From NCBI RefSeq assembly GCF_001750105.1, contig NZ_CP014143.1, positions 868,001 to 932,000 on the forward strand: a stretch of 64,000 bases of DNA, in the 5' to 3' direction. The notes under the pieces are model-generated. The model was not told the DNA's origin, ran no database searches, and saw only the letters and a program-made list of their open reading frames with translations. The position numbers were made by a program, and so were the translations under genes. Positions 42,747 to 52,235 of this stretch are shown here, piece by piece. Position 1 is the stretch's first letter, and each line of letters opens with the position of its first letter. This stretch comes from Microbulbifer aggregans. GTDB lineage: Bacteria > Pseudomonadota > Gammaproteobacteria > Pseudomonadales > Cellvibrionaceae.

Positions 42747-44654
42747 TTGATTAATTTGCAAGGCGTCTCCCTGCAACAGGGCGGGCGCGAGCTGTTGCGA
42801 GATGCAGACTGCCGCATTTTTCCGGGCCACAAGGTTGGCATTATCGGTGCCAATGGCTGCGGCAAGTCCACCCTGTTCCGGCTGCTTCTGGGCCAGCTGG
42901 AAAGTGATGCTGGACGGGTCGAAGTACCCGCGGGCTGGCGCATTTCACACATGGCCCAGGAGGTCGAGGCCACGGACCGATCGGCGCTCGACTATGTCCT
43001 CGACGGGGACGCCGAACTGCGCCGCCTGCAGAGCGAAATCGATGCTGCGGAGGGCTCCGGCAGCCCCGACGGACATGCGCTGGGCGAGCTTCATGAGCGC
43101 ATGGCGGCCATTGATGGCTACAGCGGCCCGGCGCGCGCAGCACAACTGCTCGACGGTCTCGGGTTCTCCCACGAGGAACAACAGCGGCCGGTTAGCAGTT
43201 TCTCCGGGGGCTGGCGCATCCGCCTCAACCTCAGCCGCGCACTGATGTGTCCCGCAGACCTGCTGTTGCTCGACGAGCCCACCAACCACCTGGACCTGGA
43301 CGCCACACTCTGGCTGGAGCAGTGGCTGCAGCGTTTCCCGGGTACTCTGCTGATCATCTCCCACGACCGCGACTTCCTCGATGCGGTGGTGGACGGCATC
43401 GTGAGCTTCGAGCAGGGCCGGCTGCTGCACTACAGCGGCAACTACAGCGCTTTCGAGCGCGCCCGTGCCGAACGGTTGGCCCAGCAGCAGGCCCAGTATG
43501 AGAAACAGCAGGCGGAGCGCGCGCATATGGAGGACTTCGTGCGCCGCTTTCGCGCCAAGGCCACCAAGGCCCGTCAGGCCCAGAGCCGCCTGAAGGCACT
43601 GGATCGCATGGCACAGATCGCTCCGGCCCATGTGGATTCCCCATTCCGCTTCACGTTGCCAGCTGCGGAAAAAAATTCCGATCCGCTTGTGGACCTGCGG
43701 GATGCCGCTATCGGCTATGGCGAGCAACCTGTTCTGCGCCATGTTCAGCTGGGTATCCAGCCGGGACGCCGCATCGGTCTGCTTGGTCCCAACGGCGCCG
43801 GTAAATCCTCCCTGATTAAGACCCTGGCCGGGGAGCTGGCACCTCTCGCCGGTGAGCGCCTCTGTGGTGAACACCTGGCCGTCGGTTATTTTGCCCAGCA
43901 CCAGCTGGAAGCACTGGACGTGAAAGCATCACCGGTACTCCATCTGCAGAGGCTGACGCCAGAGGCGAGCGAACAGGCACTGCGGGATTTCCTCGGCGGC
44001 TATGGTTTTGCCGGCGATCGCGCATTTGAATCGGTCGAAGGCTTCTCCGGAGGCGAAAAGGCCCGGCTGGCGCTGGCCATTCTCGCCTGGCAGCGCCCCA
44101 ACCTGCTGCTGCTGGACGAACCGACCAACCACCTGGATCTCGAGATGCGCCATGCCCTCACCCTGGCGCTGGCCGAGTTCCCCGGGGCGGTGGTGCTGGT
44201 GTCACACGATCGGCACCTGCTGGCCAATACCGTCGACGAATTCATCCTCGTGGCCGAGGGCCGTGCGCAGCCGTTCGACGGTGACCTGGAGGAATACAAG
44301 CAGTGGCTGCTGACATTCAACCGCGAACAGCGCCGCCGCGATGAACCGGCAACTGACGGAGACCGGCCCGCAGAGGACAAGAGAGAGCAACGCCGGGCCG
44401 CAGCCGCATTGCGGGAGAAACTGAAGCCGCTTACCAACCGCCTGAAGCAGCTGGAAAAAGAAATGGCGAAGGCGGAAAAGCTTCTTGCGGGGCTGGACGA
44501 ACAACTGGCCAATGAAAATCTTTATACCGGAGGCCAGCAGGAGGAGATTGCGCGCCTGAACCGGGCACAGGCGGAGCAGCGGGAAGCCCTCGAGGCGCTG
44601 GAGCTGGAGTGGCTGGAAATCAGCGAGACACTTGAGGATGCCCGCAGCCAGTGA
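42747..44654 (+). CDS. yheS: ABC-F ATPase, YheS type
   Basis: A 635-residue cytoplasmic ABC-F protein with two ATP-binding domains and no membrane segments. Walker A motifs are GANGCGKST and GPNGAGKSS, signatures SGGWRIRLNL and SGGEKARLAL, both followed by LLLLDEPTNHLDL. The linker (EDFVRRFRAKATKARQAQSR) and the C-terminal coiled coil match YheS. ABC-F proteins act at the ribosome E site on stalled complexes. The start is a TTG at 42747 with GAGAGG 7 bases upstream, giving the family MINLQ-type start. Confidence 0.93.
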   Translation: MINLQGVSLQQGGRELLRDADCRIFPGHKVGIIGANGCGKSTLFRLLLGQLESDAGRVEVPAGWRISHMAQEVEATDRSALDYVLDGDAELRRLQSEIDAAEGSGSPDGHALGELHERMAAIDGYSGPARAAQLLDGLGFSHEEQQRPVSSFSGGWRIRLNLSRALMCPADLLLLDEPTNHLDLDATLWLEQWLQRFPGTLLIISHDRDFLDAVVDGIVSFEQGRLLHYSGNYSAFERARAERLAQQQAQYEKQQAERAHMEDFVRRFRAKATKARQAQSRLKALDRMAQIAPAHVDSPFRFTLPAAEKNSDPLVDLRDAAIGYGEQPVLRHVQLGIQPGRRIGLLGPNGAGKSSLIKTLAGELAPLAGERLCGEHLAVGYFAQHQLEALDVKASPVLHLQRLTPEASEQALRDFLGGYGFAGDRAFESVEGFSGGEKARLALAILAWQRPNLLLLDEPTNHLDLEMRHALTLALAEFPGAVVLVSHDRHLLANTVDEFILVAEGRAQPFDGDLEEYKQWLLTFNREQRRRDEPATDGDRPAEDKREQRRAAAALREKLKPLTNRLKQLEKEMAKAEKLLAGLDEQLANENLYTGGQQEEIARLNRAQAEQREALEALELEWLEISETLEDARSQ

Positions 44655-44681
44655 CGCTGTCCGAATCCAGCGCCAAGTGGT

Positions 44682-45491
44682 TTATTGGGGGCAGCCCTCG
44701 TCGGTCACCGCCACTCCGGTCTGCGTGCGCGGACAGCGGTCCAGGTAATCAGGCACGCCATCATAGTCTCCATCCATCGGGCAGCCATCCTGCCCGACAG
44801 CGATACCCGGCGGCGTCTGCGGGCAACGGTCTACGCCGTCAACATAACCGTCAGCATCGGTGTCCCGTACCACGGTTGGGTATTCGTACCACTGGTAGCC
44901 GATGGCAACCGACAGGAAACCGTCGACTCCGCCCTCCTCAACCCCCTGGAATGCGCGGATATCGGCCCGAGTCTGCCAGCGGGGGCCAAGCTGATACTTG
45001 AGACCAAAGCCGGCATTGATCATGGTCTGCCGCCGGTGCCAGTCCCCCTCGAATTCCTCCAGGTCTTCCAGGCCGAAGGAGCCGTTGTACTCGGTCCGTA
45101 CTTCCCCGACACCGAAGGCGAAATAGGGCTGCCATACACAGGGCGCGCCGCAGAAACTGCCGAGGAAGTGATAGAAGAGATCCAGGTGGTAGTTGTAGAC
45201 ATCGACTTTCTCGTCAATACCCTTGATGTCCGCGCTGAAATAATCAATCACCCCCTCCATGGCCCAGCGATCGGTAATGCTGTAGCCCAGACCACCACCA
45301 CCGCCGGTGGAATCACTCAGCTCCAGGTCGAATCCCTGAAATGGGGTGCCGTCCAGGCGGTCACTGTCAAACCAGTAGCGGCCACCGTTCAGGTAGAGGT
45401 TAAGGGTGGTCTCCGGATCGGCAACCGCGACATCCGCCGCCAGGGCGAGCAGTGACGAGAATAGGAGAACAGACGGGCGACTTCTTGTCAT
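44682..45491 (-). CDS. Outer membrane beta-barrel with calcium-binding TSP3 repeats, no OmpA domain
   Basis: A 269-residue protein: a signal peptide (to VAVA), an eight-strand-type barrel (about 25-205, alternating aromatic and Gly residues, SVAIGYQWYEY), then two thrombospondin type 3-like units (DTDADGYVDGVDRCP, DGDYDGVPDYLDRCP). In the OmpA/OprF family these units normally link the barrel to a C-terminal peptidoglycan-binding OmpA domain. Here the protein stops right after them, so it cannot bind peptidoglycan that way. The ATG at 45491 has GGAG 6 bases upstream. Confidence 0.82.
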   Translation of the reverse strand: MTRSRPSVLLFSSLLALAADVAVADPETTLNLYLNGGRYWFDSDRLDGTPFQGFDLELSDSTGGGGGLGYSITDRWAMEGVIDYFSADIKGIDEKVDVYNYHLDLFYHFLGSFCGAPCVWQPYFAFGVGEVRTEYNGSFGLEDLEEFEGDWHRRQTMINAGFGLKYQLGPRWQTRADIRAFQGVEEGGVDGFLSVAIGYQWYEYPTVVRDTDADGYVDGVDRCPQTPPGIAVGQDGCPMDGDYDGVPDYLDRCPRTQTGVAVTDEGCPQ

Positions 45492-45578
45492 TGTGGGCTC
45501 CGGAAGTTCCTTGACCGGCTCGGGGTCTGTTTGAAGATAGCAGACATTCCCCACCGCGCAACGCGCGCCAACGAAGCC

Positions 45579-46295
45579 CTATTTGAGCCGGTACAGCAGG
45601 TCCCAGACCCCGTGCCCCAGCCGCTGACCGCGGCGCTCAAATTTGGTTTCCGGCCGGAATTCCGGTCGCGGCGCGTACTGACCTGCACCCGCGGTGTTCT
45701 CCAGCGCCGACTCTGCCTCCAGCACCTCCAGCATGTGCTCGGCGTAATTTTCCCAGTCCGTGGCCAGATGCATCAGTCCGCCGCTTTTCAGCTTGGTGCA
45801 GAGCAGGCGGATAAATTCCGGCTGCACAATGCGGCGCTTGTGATGCTTCTTCTTGTGCCAGGGATCCGGGAAGTAGAGCTGGAAACGATCCAGTGAACCA
45901 TCGGGGATGCAGTCGTTGAGCACATCCACGGCATCGGCCATGTAGACACGCAGGTTCTTTACCCCCGCCTTGCCGGCATTGTTGATCAGCCGGCCGACAC
46001 CGGGGGGATGCACCTCGATGCCGATAAAGTCCTTGTCCGGTTCCGCCTCCGCCATGGCCAGCAGTGAGTCGCCCATGCCGAAACCGATTTCCAGCACCAG
46101 CGGCGCCTCGCGCCCGAAAGTGGCGACGGCATCCAGGGGGCCGTCGAACAGGGACAGGCCATAAGCCCCCCAGTAATTATCGAAAGCCCGTCGCTGGCCC
46201 TCGGTCATGCGACCGGCGCGGATCACATAACTGCGAATGGATTTCTTCTTGTACTCGGTGCGGTAGGGAAAGTCTTCCGCCGACTCGTCTTGCAT
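45579..46295 (-). CDS. trmB: tRNA (guanine-N7-)-methyltransferase
   Basis: A 238-residue SAM-dependent enzyme making m7G46 in tRNA. The SAM motif is [12 protein letters not shown], then [12 protein letters not shown], and the substrate-binding [15 protein letters not shown] and [11 protein letters not shown] segments are exact TrmB features. Full length. Confidence 0.96.
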   Translation of the reverse strand: MQDESAEDFPYRTEYKKKSIRSYVIRAGRMTEGQRRAFDNYWGAYGLSLFDGPLDAVATFGREAPLVLEIGFGMGDSLLAMAEAEPDKDFIGIEVHPPGVGRLINNAGKAGVKNLRVYMADAVDVLNDCIPDGSLDRFQLYFPDPWHKKKHHKRRIVQPEFIRLLCTKLKSGGLMHLATDWENYAEHMLEVLEAESALENTAGAGQYAPRPEFRPETKFERRGQRLGHGVWDLLYRLK

Positions 46296-46355
46296 GGTTC
46301 ACAACCTCTGCTGTGCAAGCGGTTCAGGATTCAGTCTAGGCGCTGCTGCCGGTTA

Positions 46356-46733
46356 TCAATCGCCCAGCTGGAGTGCGGCGACACACAGCGCAGCCCAGCC
46401 AGCGATCATGGCGAGCCCACCCAGTGGCGTCACCGGGCCGAGCCAGCGCGGTCCACCGAAGGTGAGCCCGTAGAGGCTGCCGGAAAACAGCAGTACGCCG
46501 ATCACAAACAGCGCGCCGGTAACCACCAGTGCAGTGCGCTCGCCCCAGTGCTGCATCAAGAGCACGACGCCAAATAGCGCCAGGGCGTGCAACATCTGGT
46601 AGAGCACTCCGGTTTTGTAGGCCTCGAGCAGGTTTTCCGCCACCCGGCCACGCAGGCCATGGGCACCGAAGGCGCCGAGGATGACACCACTGCCGCCCAG
46701 AAAAGCGGCGAGAAACAGGTAGAGCTTGGTCAT
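46356..46733 (-). CDS. DUF423 membrane protein
   Basis: 125 residues, four helices. The family start LAAFLGGSGVILGAFGAHGLRG and GTLLYQ-like KTGVLYQMLHALALF segment are clear, as is SGSLYGLTF. Function unknown (YgdD family). The ATG at 46733 is taken; a TTG two codons earlier is possible. Confidence 0.9.
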   Translation of the reverse strand: MTKLYLFLAAFLGGSGVILGAFGAHGLRGRVAENLLEAYKTGVLYQMLHALALFGVVLLMQHWGERTALVVTGALFVIGVLLFSGSLYGLTFGGPRWLGPVTPLGGLAMIAGWAALCVAALQLGD

Positions 46734-46810
46734 TTCCAACCGTGTCGTTTAGTCCGTGTCGTGGGCCCTGTGGGCGCGGGAGGATACCGGAAAAGCACAG
46801 GCCCCGACAT

Positions 46811-46837
46811 AAAAAAACCGCGCAAATGCGCGGTTTT
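46811..46837 (-). terminator. Rho-independent terminator of rpoH
   Basis: Stem AACCGCGCA / TGCGCGGTT with a 2-base loop and seven A's at 46811-46817 that give a U-tract on the minus strand. Confidence 0.92.
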
Positions 46838-46860
46838 CTACCGGAAGACAGTGTTCGCGA

Positions 46861-47715
46861 TCAGGCCTCCATGGCCGCGCGCACCTTCTTCATGGCGTTC
46901 TTTTCGAGCTGGCGGATACGCTCGGCGGACACGCCATATTTCTCCGCCAGTTCGTGCAGCGTGGACTTCTGCTCACTCAGCCAGCGGGCTTCGATGATGT
47001 CACGGCTGCGATCATCGAGGCCTTCCATTGCCAGGGAAAGGCTGTTGATACTGGTTTCCTGCCAGTTGTCGTGCTCCAGCTGGGCCGCCGGGTCAAAGCG
47101 ACGATCCTCAAGATAATGGGCTGGTGCCTGCCAGGCGGTGTCGTCATCGTCATCCACACCCGCATCAAAAGCGGCATCGTGGGCAGACAGACGACCTTCC
47201 ATCTCATACACCTGGGACAACTCCACGTTCAGGTCCTTGGCGACCGCCTTGGCCTCATCATGGGTGAGCCAGGCCAGCTTTTTCTTCTGGCCGCGCAGGT
47301 TAAAGAACAACTTGCGCTGTGCCTTGGTCGTCGCGATCTTCACGATACGCCAGTTGCGCAGGATGAATTCGTGAATCTCTGCCTTGATCCAGTGCACGGC
47401 AAAAGAAACCAGGCGCACACCCTTCTCCGGGTTGAAGCGCTTCACCGCCTTCATCAGACCGACGTTGCCTTCCTGAATCAGGTCACCCTGGTTCAGGCCA
47501 TAACCGGAGTAGGACTTGGCGATATGAACCACGAAACGCAGGTGCGACATAACCAGCTGGCGCGCCGCATCGAGGTCTTCGCGATAGTAGAGGTCTTCCG
47601 CCAGCCGCTTCTCCTCTTCAGCAGAGAGCACATCGAAACTGCTGACCGTCTGGATATAGGCACCCAGGTTGGCGCCCGGAGACAGGGTATGAATTGGCTG
47701 TAAGCTGGTTCCCAT
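46861..47715 (-). CDS. rpoH: RNA polymerase sigma-32 factor
   Basis: The 284-residue heat-shock sigma factor drives chaperone and protease genes, including hslVU in most relatives. Region 2 ([34 protein letters not shown] in type), the RpoH box QRKLFFNLR and region 4 ([22 protein letters not shown]) are intact. A strong AGGAGG ribosome site lies upstream of the ATG at 47715. The order ftsE-ftsX-rpoH is standard; the 226-base gap before it should hold its own promoters. Confidence 0.98.
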   Translation of the reverse strand: MGTSLQPIHTLSPGANLGAYIQTVSSFDVLSAEEEKRLAEDLYYREDLDAARQLVMSHLRFVVHIAKSYSGYGLNQGDLIQEGNVGLMKAVKRFNPEKGVRLVSFAVHWIKAEIHEFILRNWRIVKIATTKAQRKLFFNLRGQKKKLAWLTHDEAKAVAKDLNVELSQVYEMEGRLSAHDAAFDAGVDDDDDTAWQAPAHYLEDRRFDPAAQLEHDNWQETSINSLSLAMEGLDDRSRDIIEARWLSEQKSTLHELAEKYGVSAERIRQLEKNAMKKVRAAMEA

Positions 47716-47941
47716 TCAGGTCTTTCCTCCTACCTGTTTTTTTTGCCGCTTGGCGGCAGCTGCCAGAACCCCAGAACAGCGGGGCCGCAGCGAATTGCGT
47801 CCCAGTGTAGCACTAGCAGGGGCGACGAAGGAAGCCCGCCCCGCGGGGCCACAAACCGTTGAATTCCGGGGCCTTGGAGTGGTTATCCACAGGAAAAGTT
47901 CCCGTCCGGGACAGCATTTTTGATCGAAAGCTCAATTTAGC

Positions 47942-48967
47942 TTAATGGGGTTCGATCGCCCGCAGGTGGCGGGCCACGGCCACCCAGGCACCACAGAGCC
48001 CCAGCAGGGCAGCGCCAGCGCCGAGCCCCAGCAAATAGGTCAGGCCCGGGCCCTCCAGAGCATAGCCACTGCCATAGGAGGAAGCGAGGCCGGCCACCGG
48101 TCCCGACAACAGACCAACGCCCACGGCCACCAGCAGCCATGCCAGCAGGCCGCCAAAGAGACCGTACCAGAGGCCGCTGTAGAGGAAGGGACGGCGGACA
48201 AAGGCATCGGTGCCGCCGACCAGCTTCACCACCAGGATCTCATCGCGGCGATTCTCAATGTGCAGGCGAATGGTATTCACCACCACCAGGATCACCCCCA
48301 GTGCCAGCAGCAGGCCGAGCCCCAGGGACAGGCGCTGCCCCAGCTCGGTGAGGCGGGCCAGGCGCTGTACCCAGGCCATGTCCAGTACCACCGAGTCGGT
48401 GAGGGCGCTCTCCCGCAACCGCGCCGCCAGCTGCTCCAGCTCGGTCTCGGCCACCCTGGCCGGGCGCACCAACAGGACGCCCGGTAGCGGGTTGGCTCCC
48501 AACCCGGCGAGCGCATCACCGAGACCGGAACTCTGTTGAAACTCCGCCAGCGCCTGTTCTGGTGAGATATAGCTCACCTCGGCTACCGCGCTATCACTGC
48601 GTAACTCTTCGGTGAATCGTTCCACCGCTGTATCGCGGGCACCGCGGTTAAGGAAGACCGACAACTGTGGCTGGCCATCCCAGCCGGCGACCGCCCGTTG
48701 AAAGTTGCCCATGCCCAGCTGCAAAGACGCCGGCAGGGCCAGGGCGATGGCGATCACCAGTGCGGTCATGGCACTGGCCATCGGGGTAGCGAAGAAACGC
48801 CGCAGGGCCTCCGCAGCCATTTCCCGGTGGTGCCCGAGCCAGCTGTGCCAGCGATCAGACAGGCGCGTGCGCGCGGTCACCGCTCCAGCGGCGCGCTGGG
48901 CACGGGCGTCAGCAGCGGGAGCGCGAGCCACGGCGCCCCTGGAGGGATTACGGGTAGGCTGCTTCAC
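47942..48967 (-). CDS. ftsX: Cell division protein FtsX
   Basis: A 341-residue inner membrane protein with four helices and a periplasmic loop after the first, working with FtsE to activate amidase regulators at the septum. The basic N-terminal tail (RNPSRGAVARAPAADARAQR) is long, as in other gammaproteobacteria. The start is a GTG at 48967, overlapping ftsE by 20 bases, which indicates coupled translation. Confidence 0.95.
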   Translation of the reverse strand: MKQPTRNPSRGAVARAPAADARAQRAAGAVTARTRLSDRWHSWLGHHREMAAEALRRFFATPMASAMTALVIAIALALPASLQLGMGNFQRAVAGWDGQPQLSVFLNRGARDTAVERFTEELRSDSAVAEVSYISPEQALAEFQQSSGLGDALAGLGANPLPGVLLVRPARVAETELEQLAARLRESALTDSVVLDMAWVQRLARLTELGQRLSLGLGLLLALGVILVVVNTIRLHIENRRDEILVVKLVGGTDAFVRRPFLYSGLWYGLFGGLLAWLLVAVGVGLLSGPVAGLASSYGSGYALEGPGLTYLLGLGAGAALLGLCGAWVAVARHLRAIEPH

Positions 48968-49634
48968 GGGCCGGTATTCCGTCGTAAATCAGTTGGCCCG
49001 CCTGCAGCGTCAGCACACGTTGGCGCATGCGGGCAATGAGTTCGAGATCGTGACTCGCCACCAGCACGGTGACGCCCACGGCATTAAAGTCGGCAAACAG
49101 TCGCATGATCTCGGCCGAGAGTTGCGGGTCCAGGTTGCCCGTGGGTTCGTCTGCGACCAGCACCGCCGGCTTGTTGACCACGGCGCGGGCGATACCGACC
49201 CTCTGCTGTTCACCGCCGGACAGCACAATCGGGTTGTGCCGCTCCTTGTGCAGCAGCCCCACCTTGTCCAGTGCTGCCCGCACCCGACGGCCAACCTCTC
49301 GCCGGCTGCAGCCGGCAACGGCCAGGGGCAGGGCCACATTCTCGAACACACTGCGGTCGAACAGCAGCTGGTGGTTCTGGAACACGATGCCGAGGTTGCG
49401 GCGGTAGTAGGGGATCTGGCCGTTGCGCAGGCGGCCGATGTTCTGGCCCGCCACCAAAATGCTGCCCCGGGTCGGGCGCTCGATGGCAGTAAGGAGTTTC
49501 AGCAGGGTGCTCTTGCCGGCCCCGGAGTGGCCGGTCAGAAACACCAGTTCGCCACGGCCGATGTCGAGACTCACGCGCACCAGCGCATCCTGGCCGGATT
49601 CGTAGCGCTTGTTGACGTTGTCAAAAGTAATCAT
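48948..49634 (-). CDS. ftsE: Cell division ATP-binding protein FtsE
   Basis: A 228-residue ABC ATPase: Walker A GHSGAGKST, signature LSGGEQQRVGIARAV, Walker B AVLVADEPTGNLD. It powers FtsX at the division site. It lies 47 bases after ftsY in the classical ftsY-ftsE-ftsX order. Confidence 0.97.
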   Translation of the reverse strand: MITFDNVNKRYESGQDALVRVSLDIGRGELVFLTGHSGAGKSTLLKLLTAIERPTRGSILVAGQNIGRLRNGQIPYYRRNLGIVFQNHQLLFDRSVFENVALPLAVAGCSRREVGRRVRAALDKVGLLHKERHNPIVLSGGEQQRVGIARAVVNKPAVLVADEPTGNLDPQLSAEIMRLFADFNAVGVTVLVASHDLELIARMRQRVLTLQAGQLIYDGIPAREAAYP

Positions 49635-49681
49635 GGTCGGCCGCTGTTATTGTTTTCGTCGGCGGACAATCGCCACCGCGC

Positions 49682-50896
49682 TCAGGCCTGGCCGCCGCGC
49701 CCGTTGCGATCGAACAGGGCGGAGACGAACTCCCGCGCACGGAACGGCTGCAGATCTTCGGCCTGCTCGCCCACACCGATAAAGCGTACCGGAATACCAA
49801 AGCGCTGCGCCAGCGCGAAGATTATGCCGCCCTTGGCCGTGCCGTCGAGTTTGGTCAGCACCAGGCCGCTGACACCGGCGGCATCGCGGAACTGGGACGC
49901 CTGACTGATGGCATTCTGGCCGGTACCGGCATCCAGAACCAGCAGCACCTCGTGGGGGGCACTCTCGTCCAGCTTGGCCATCACGCGGCGCACTTTCGAC
50001 AGCTCTTCCATCAGGTTCGACTTGGTGTGCAAACGGCCCGCAGTGTCGGCGATCACCACGTCGGTTCCCCGCGCCTGGGCGGACTGCACCGCATCGTAAA
50101 TCACCGAGGCACTGTCTGCGCCCGTGTGCTGCGCCACCACCGGCACTTTGTGGCGCTCGCCCCACACCTGCAGCTGCTCCACCGCTGCGGCGCGGAATGT
50201 ATCACCGGCAGCCAACATGACCGACTTGCCCTCGCCGAGGAAGCGGTGGGCCAGTTTACCGATCGTGGTGGTCTTACCCACGCCGTTCACCCCGACAACC
50301 AGGATGACATAAGGCTTCCTGGTGGTATCTACCTCCAATGGCGCCTCGACCCCTTTCAGCAGGTCTTCAAGCTCTTCCTGCAGTGCCCGGTAGAGCGCCT
50401 CGCCATCGTTCAGCTCGCGGCGGGATACCCGCGCGGTAAGGCGATCGACGATCTCGGTGGTGGCCTCCATACCGACGTCCGCCATCAACAACTGGGTCTC
50501 CAGCTCCTCCAGCAATTCGTCATCGATTTCCTTGGCGCCCAGGAACAGGTTGCCCATACCCTCGGCAAACTGGCTGCTGGTGCGGGTCAAACCTCGGCGG
50601 ATACGGGTGAAAAAGCCCTCTTTCTTTTGCGGCTGGGGCTCCGGCGCAACCTCAGTCGACGCCTGTTCGGGTTCCTCGACCGGTGCCGGCTGCTCTACTT
50701 CGGCTTTCTCTTCGGCTTCAGCCCCTTCAGCTCCCTCTGGGGCTTCCTCTACCGACTCCTCGACCTCGGGAGCTGCCGGCTCACCGGTTTCGGCCGCAGC
50801 CTCTTCGGAACCGGCCTCTTCGGGCTGGGCTTCCTCGGGTTTGGCCTCGGTGTCTTCGGGCTTGGGCTTCTTTTTGCGCAGGAAGTCAAAGATCAT
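49682..50896 (-). CDS. ftsY: Signal recognition particle receptor FtsY
   Basis: The 404-residue GTPase docks SRP-ribosome complexes at the membrane. A short basic start ([13 protein letters not shown]) precedes a long Glu/Ala/Pro acidic A domain (to about 90). The NG domain follows: [15 protein letters not shown] (G1), [20 protein letters not shown] (G3), [10 protein letters not shown] (G4). The ATG at 50896 is chosen from the family start; the open frame to 51361 is an artefact running antisense to rsmD. Confidence 0.97.
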   Translation of the reverse strand: MIFDFLRKKKPKPEDTEAKPEEAQPEEAGSEEAAAETGEPAAPEVEESVEEAPEGAEGAEAEEKAEVEQPAPVEEPEQASTEVAPEPQPQKKEGFFTRIRRGLTRTSSQFAEGMGNLFLGAKEIDDELLEELETQLLMADVGMEATTEIVDRLTARVSRRELNDGEALYRALQEELEDLLKGVEAPLEVDTTRKPYVILVVGVNGVGKTTTIGKLAHRFLGEGKSVMLAAGDTFRAAAVEQLQVWGERHKVPVVAQHTGADSASVIYDAVQSAQARGTDVVIADTAGRLHTKSNLMEELSKVRRVMAKLDESAPHEVLLVLDAGTGQNAISQASQFRDAAGVSGLVLTKLDGTAKGGIIFALAQRFGIPVRFIGVGEQAEDLQPFRAREFVSALFDRNGRGGQA

Positions 50897-50975
50897 GTCT
50901 GTGTCCGGATGTACCGCTGGCGGAAAGGCGCTAATCTTAGCACCGCTCACAAAGCCACACAGCCAGGAATCCGTT

Positions 50976-51584
50976 TTGTCCCGTAGCCGCGCGCGCAAAC
51001 CATCCCGCAAATCAGCAACCGCCAGTCTCTCGCAGCTTCGTATCATTGGCGGTGAATGGCGTGGCCGGAAACTGCAGTTCGCGCCTGTGGAAGGGCTGCG
51101 CCCTACCGGTGACCGACTGCGGGAGACGCTGTTCAACTGGCTGCAGTTCCGGCTGCCGGGCGCGCGCTGCCTCGACCTTTTTGCCGGTTCGGGGGCGCTC
51201 GGACTCGAGGCCCTGTCCCGCGGCGCCGGCAGTGTGGATTTCGTCGAGCTGAACCGCCAGGCAGCCGAGACCCTCAGGGGCCAGTTACGGCTACTGCAAT
51301 GCGACCGAGGGCAGGTACACAACTGCAGCGCCGCCCAATTCCTGCAGGGCGCCTCCGGCAACTACGATATTGTCTTTGTCGACCCACCCTTTGCCGGCGA
51401 CTTGTGGACGGAAACCCTGGCGGCACTGGTTCCTCTGCTGGCGCCCGGCGCCCTGGTATACGTGGAGACGCCGCGGGACACGCTGCCGCTCCTGCCGCCG
51501 TCATGGCAGCTAGAGAAAGATAAGCGGGCAGGGCAGGTCTGCATGCGCCTGCTCCGCGCCAGCAGTGCCGATCAGGAGGACTGA
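50976..51584 (+). CDS. rsmD: 16S rRNA (guanine966-N2)-methyltransferase
   Basis: A 202-residue SAM-dependent enzyme modifying 16S rRNA G966. RIIGGEWRGRKL at the start, LRPTGDRLRETLFNWL, the SAM motif LDLFAGSGALGLEALSRGA and the catalytic FVDPPF are diagnostic. The best start is a TTG at 50976 with CAGGAA about 7 bases upstream, leaving 79 bases to the divergent ftsY start. It is followed by coaD, as in enteric bacteria. Confidence 0.94.
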   Translation: MSRSRARKPSRKSATASLSQLRIIGGEWRGRKLQFAPVEGLRPTGDRLRETLFNWLQFRLPGARCLDLFAGSGALGLEALSRGAGSVDFVELNRQAAETLRGQLRLLQCDRGQVHNCSAAQFLQGASGNYDIVFVDPPFAGDLWTETLAALVPLLAPGALVYVETPRDTLPLLPPSWQLEKDKRAGQVCMRLLRASSADQED

Positions 51585-51611
51585 CACTGCCTGCGCTGCA
51601 GCGCTTTTTGA

Positions 51612-52151
<540 letters not shown>

Positions 52152-52235
52152 TTCGCCGAGCCTGGGTCACCCGGCACGCCTGATTTCTCAGTACCTGTTA
52201 CACTCCGGCAGCTCAGCGAGCTACCGGAGTCACAC

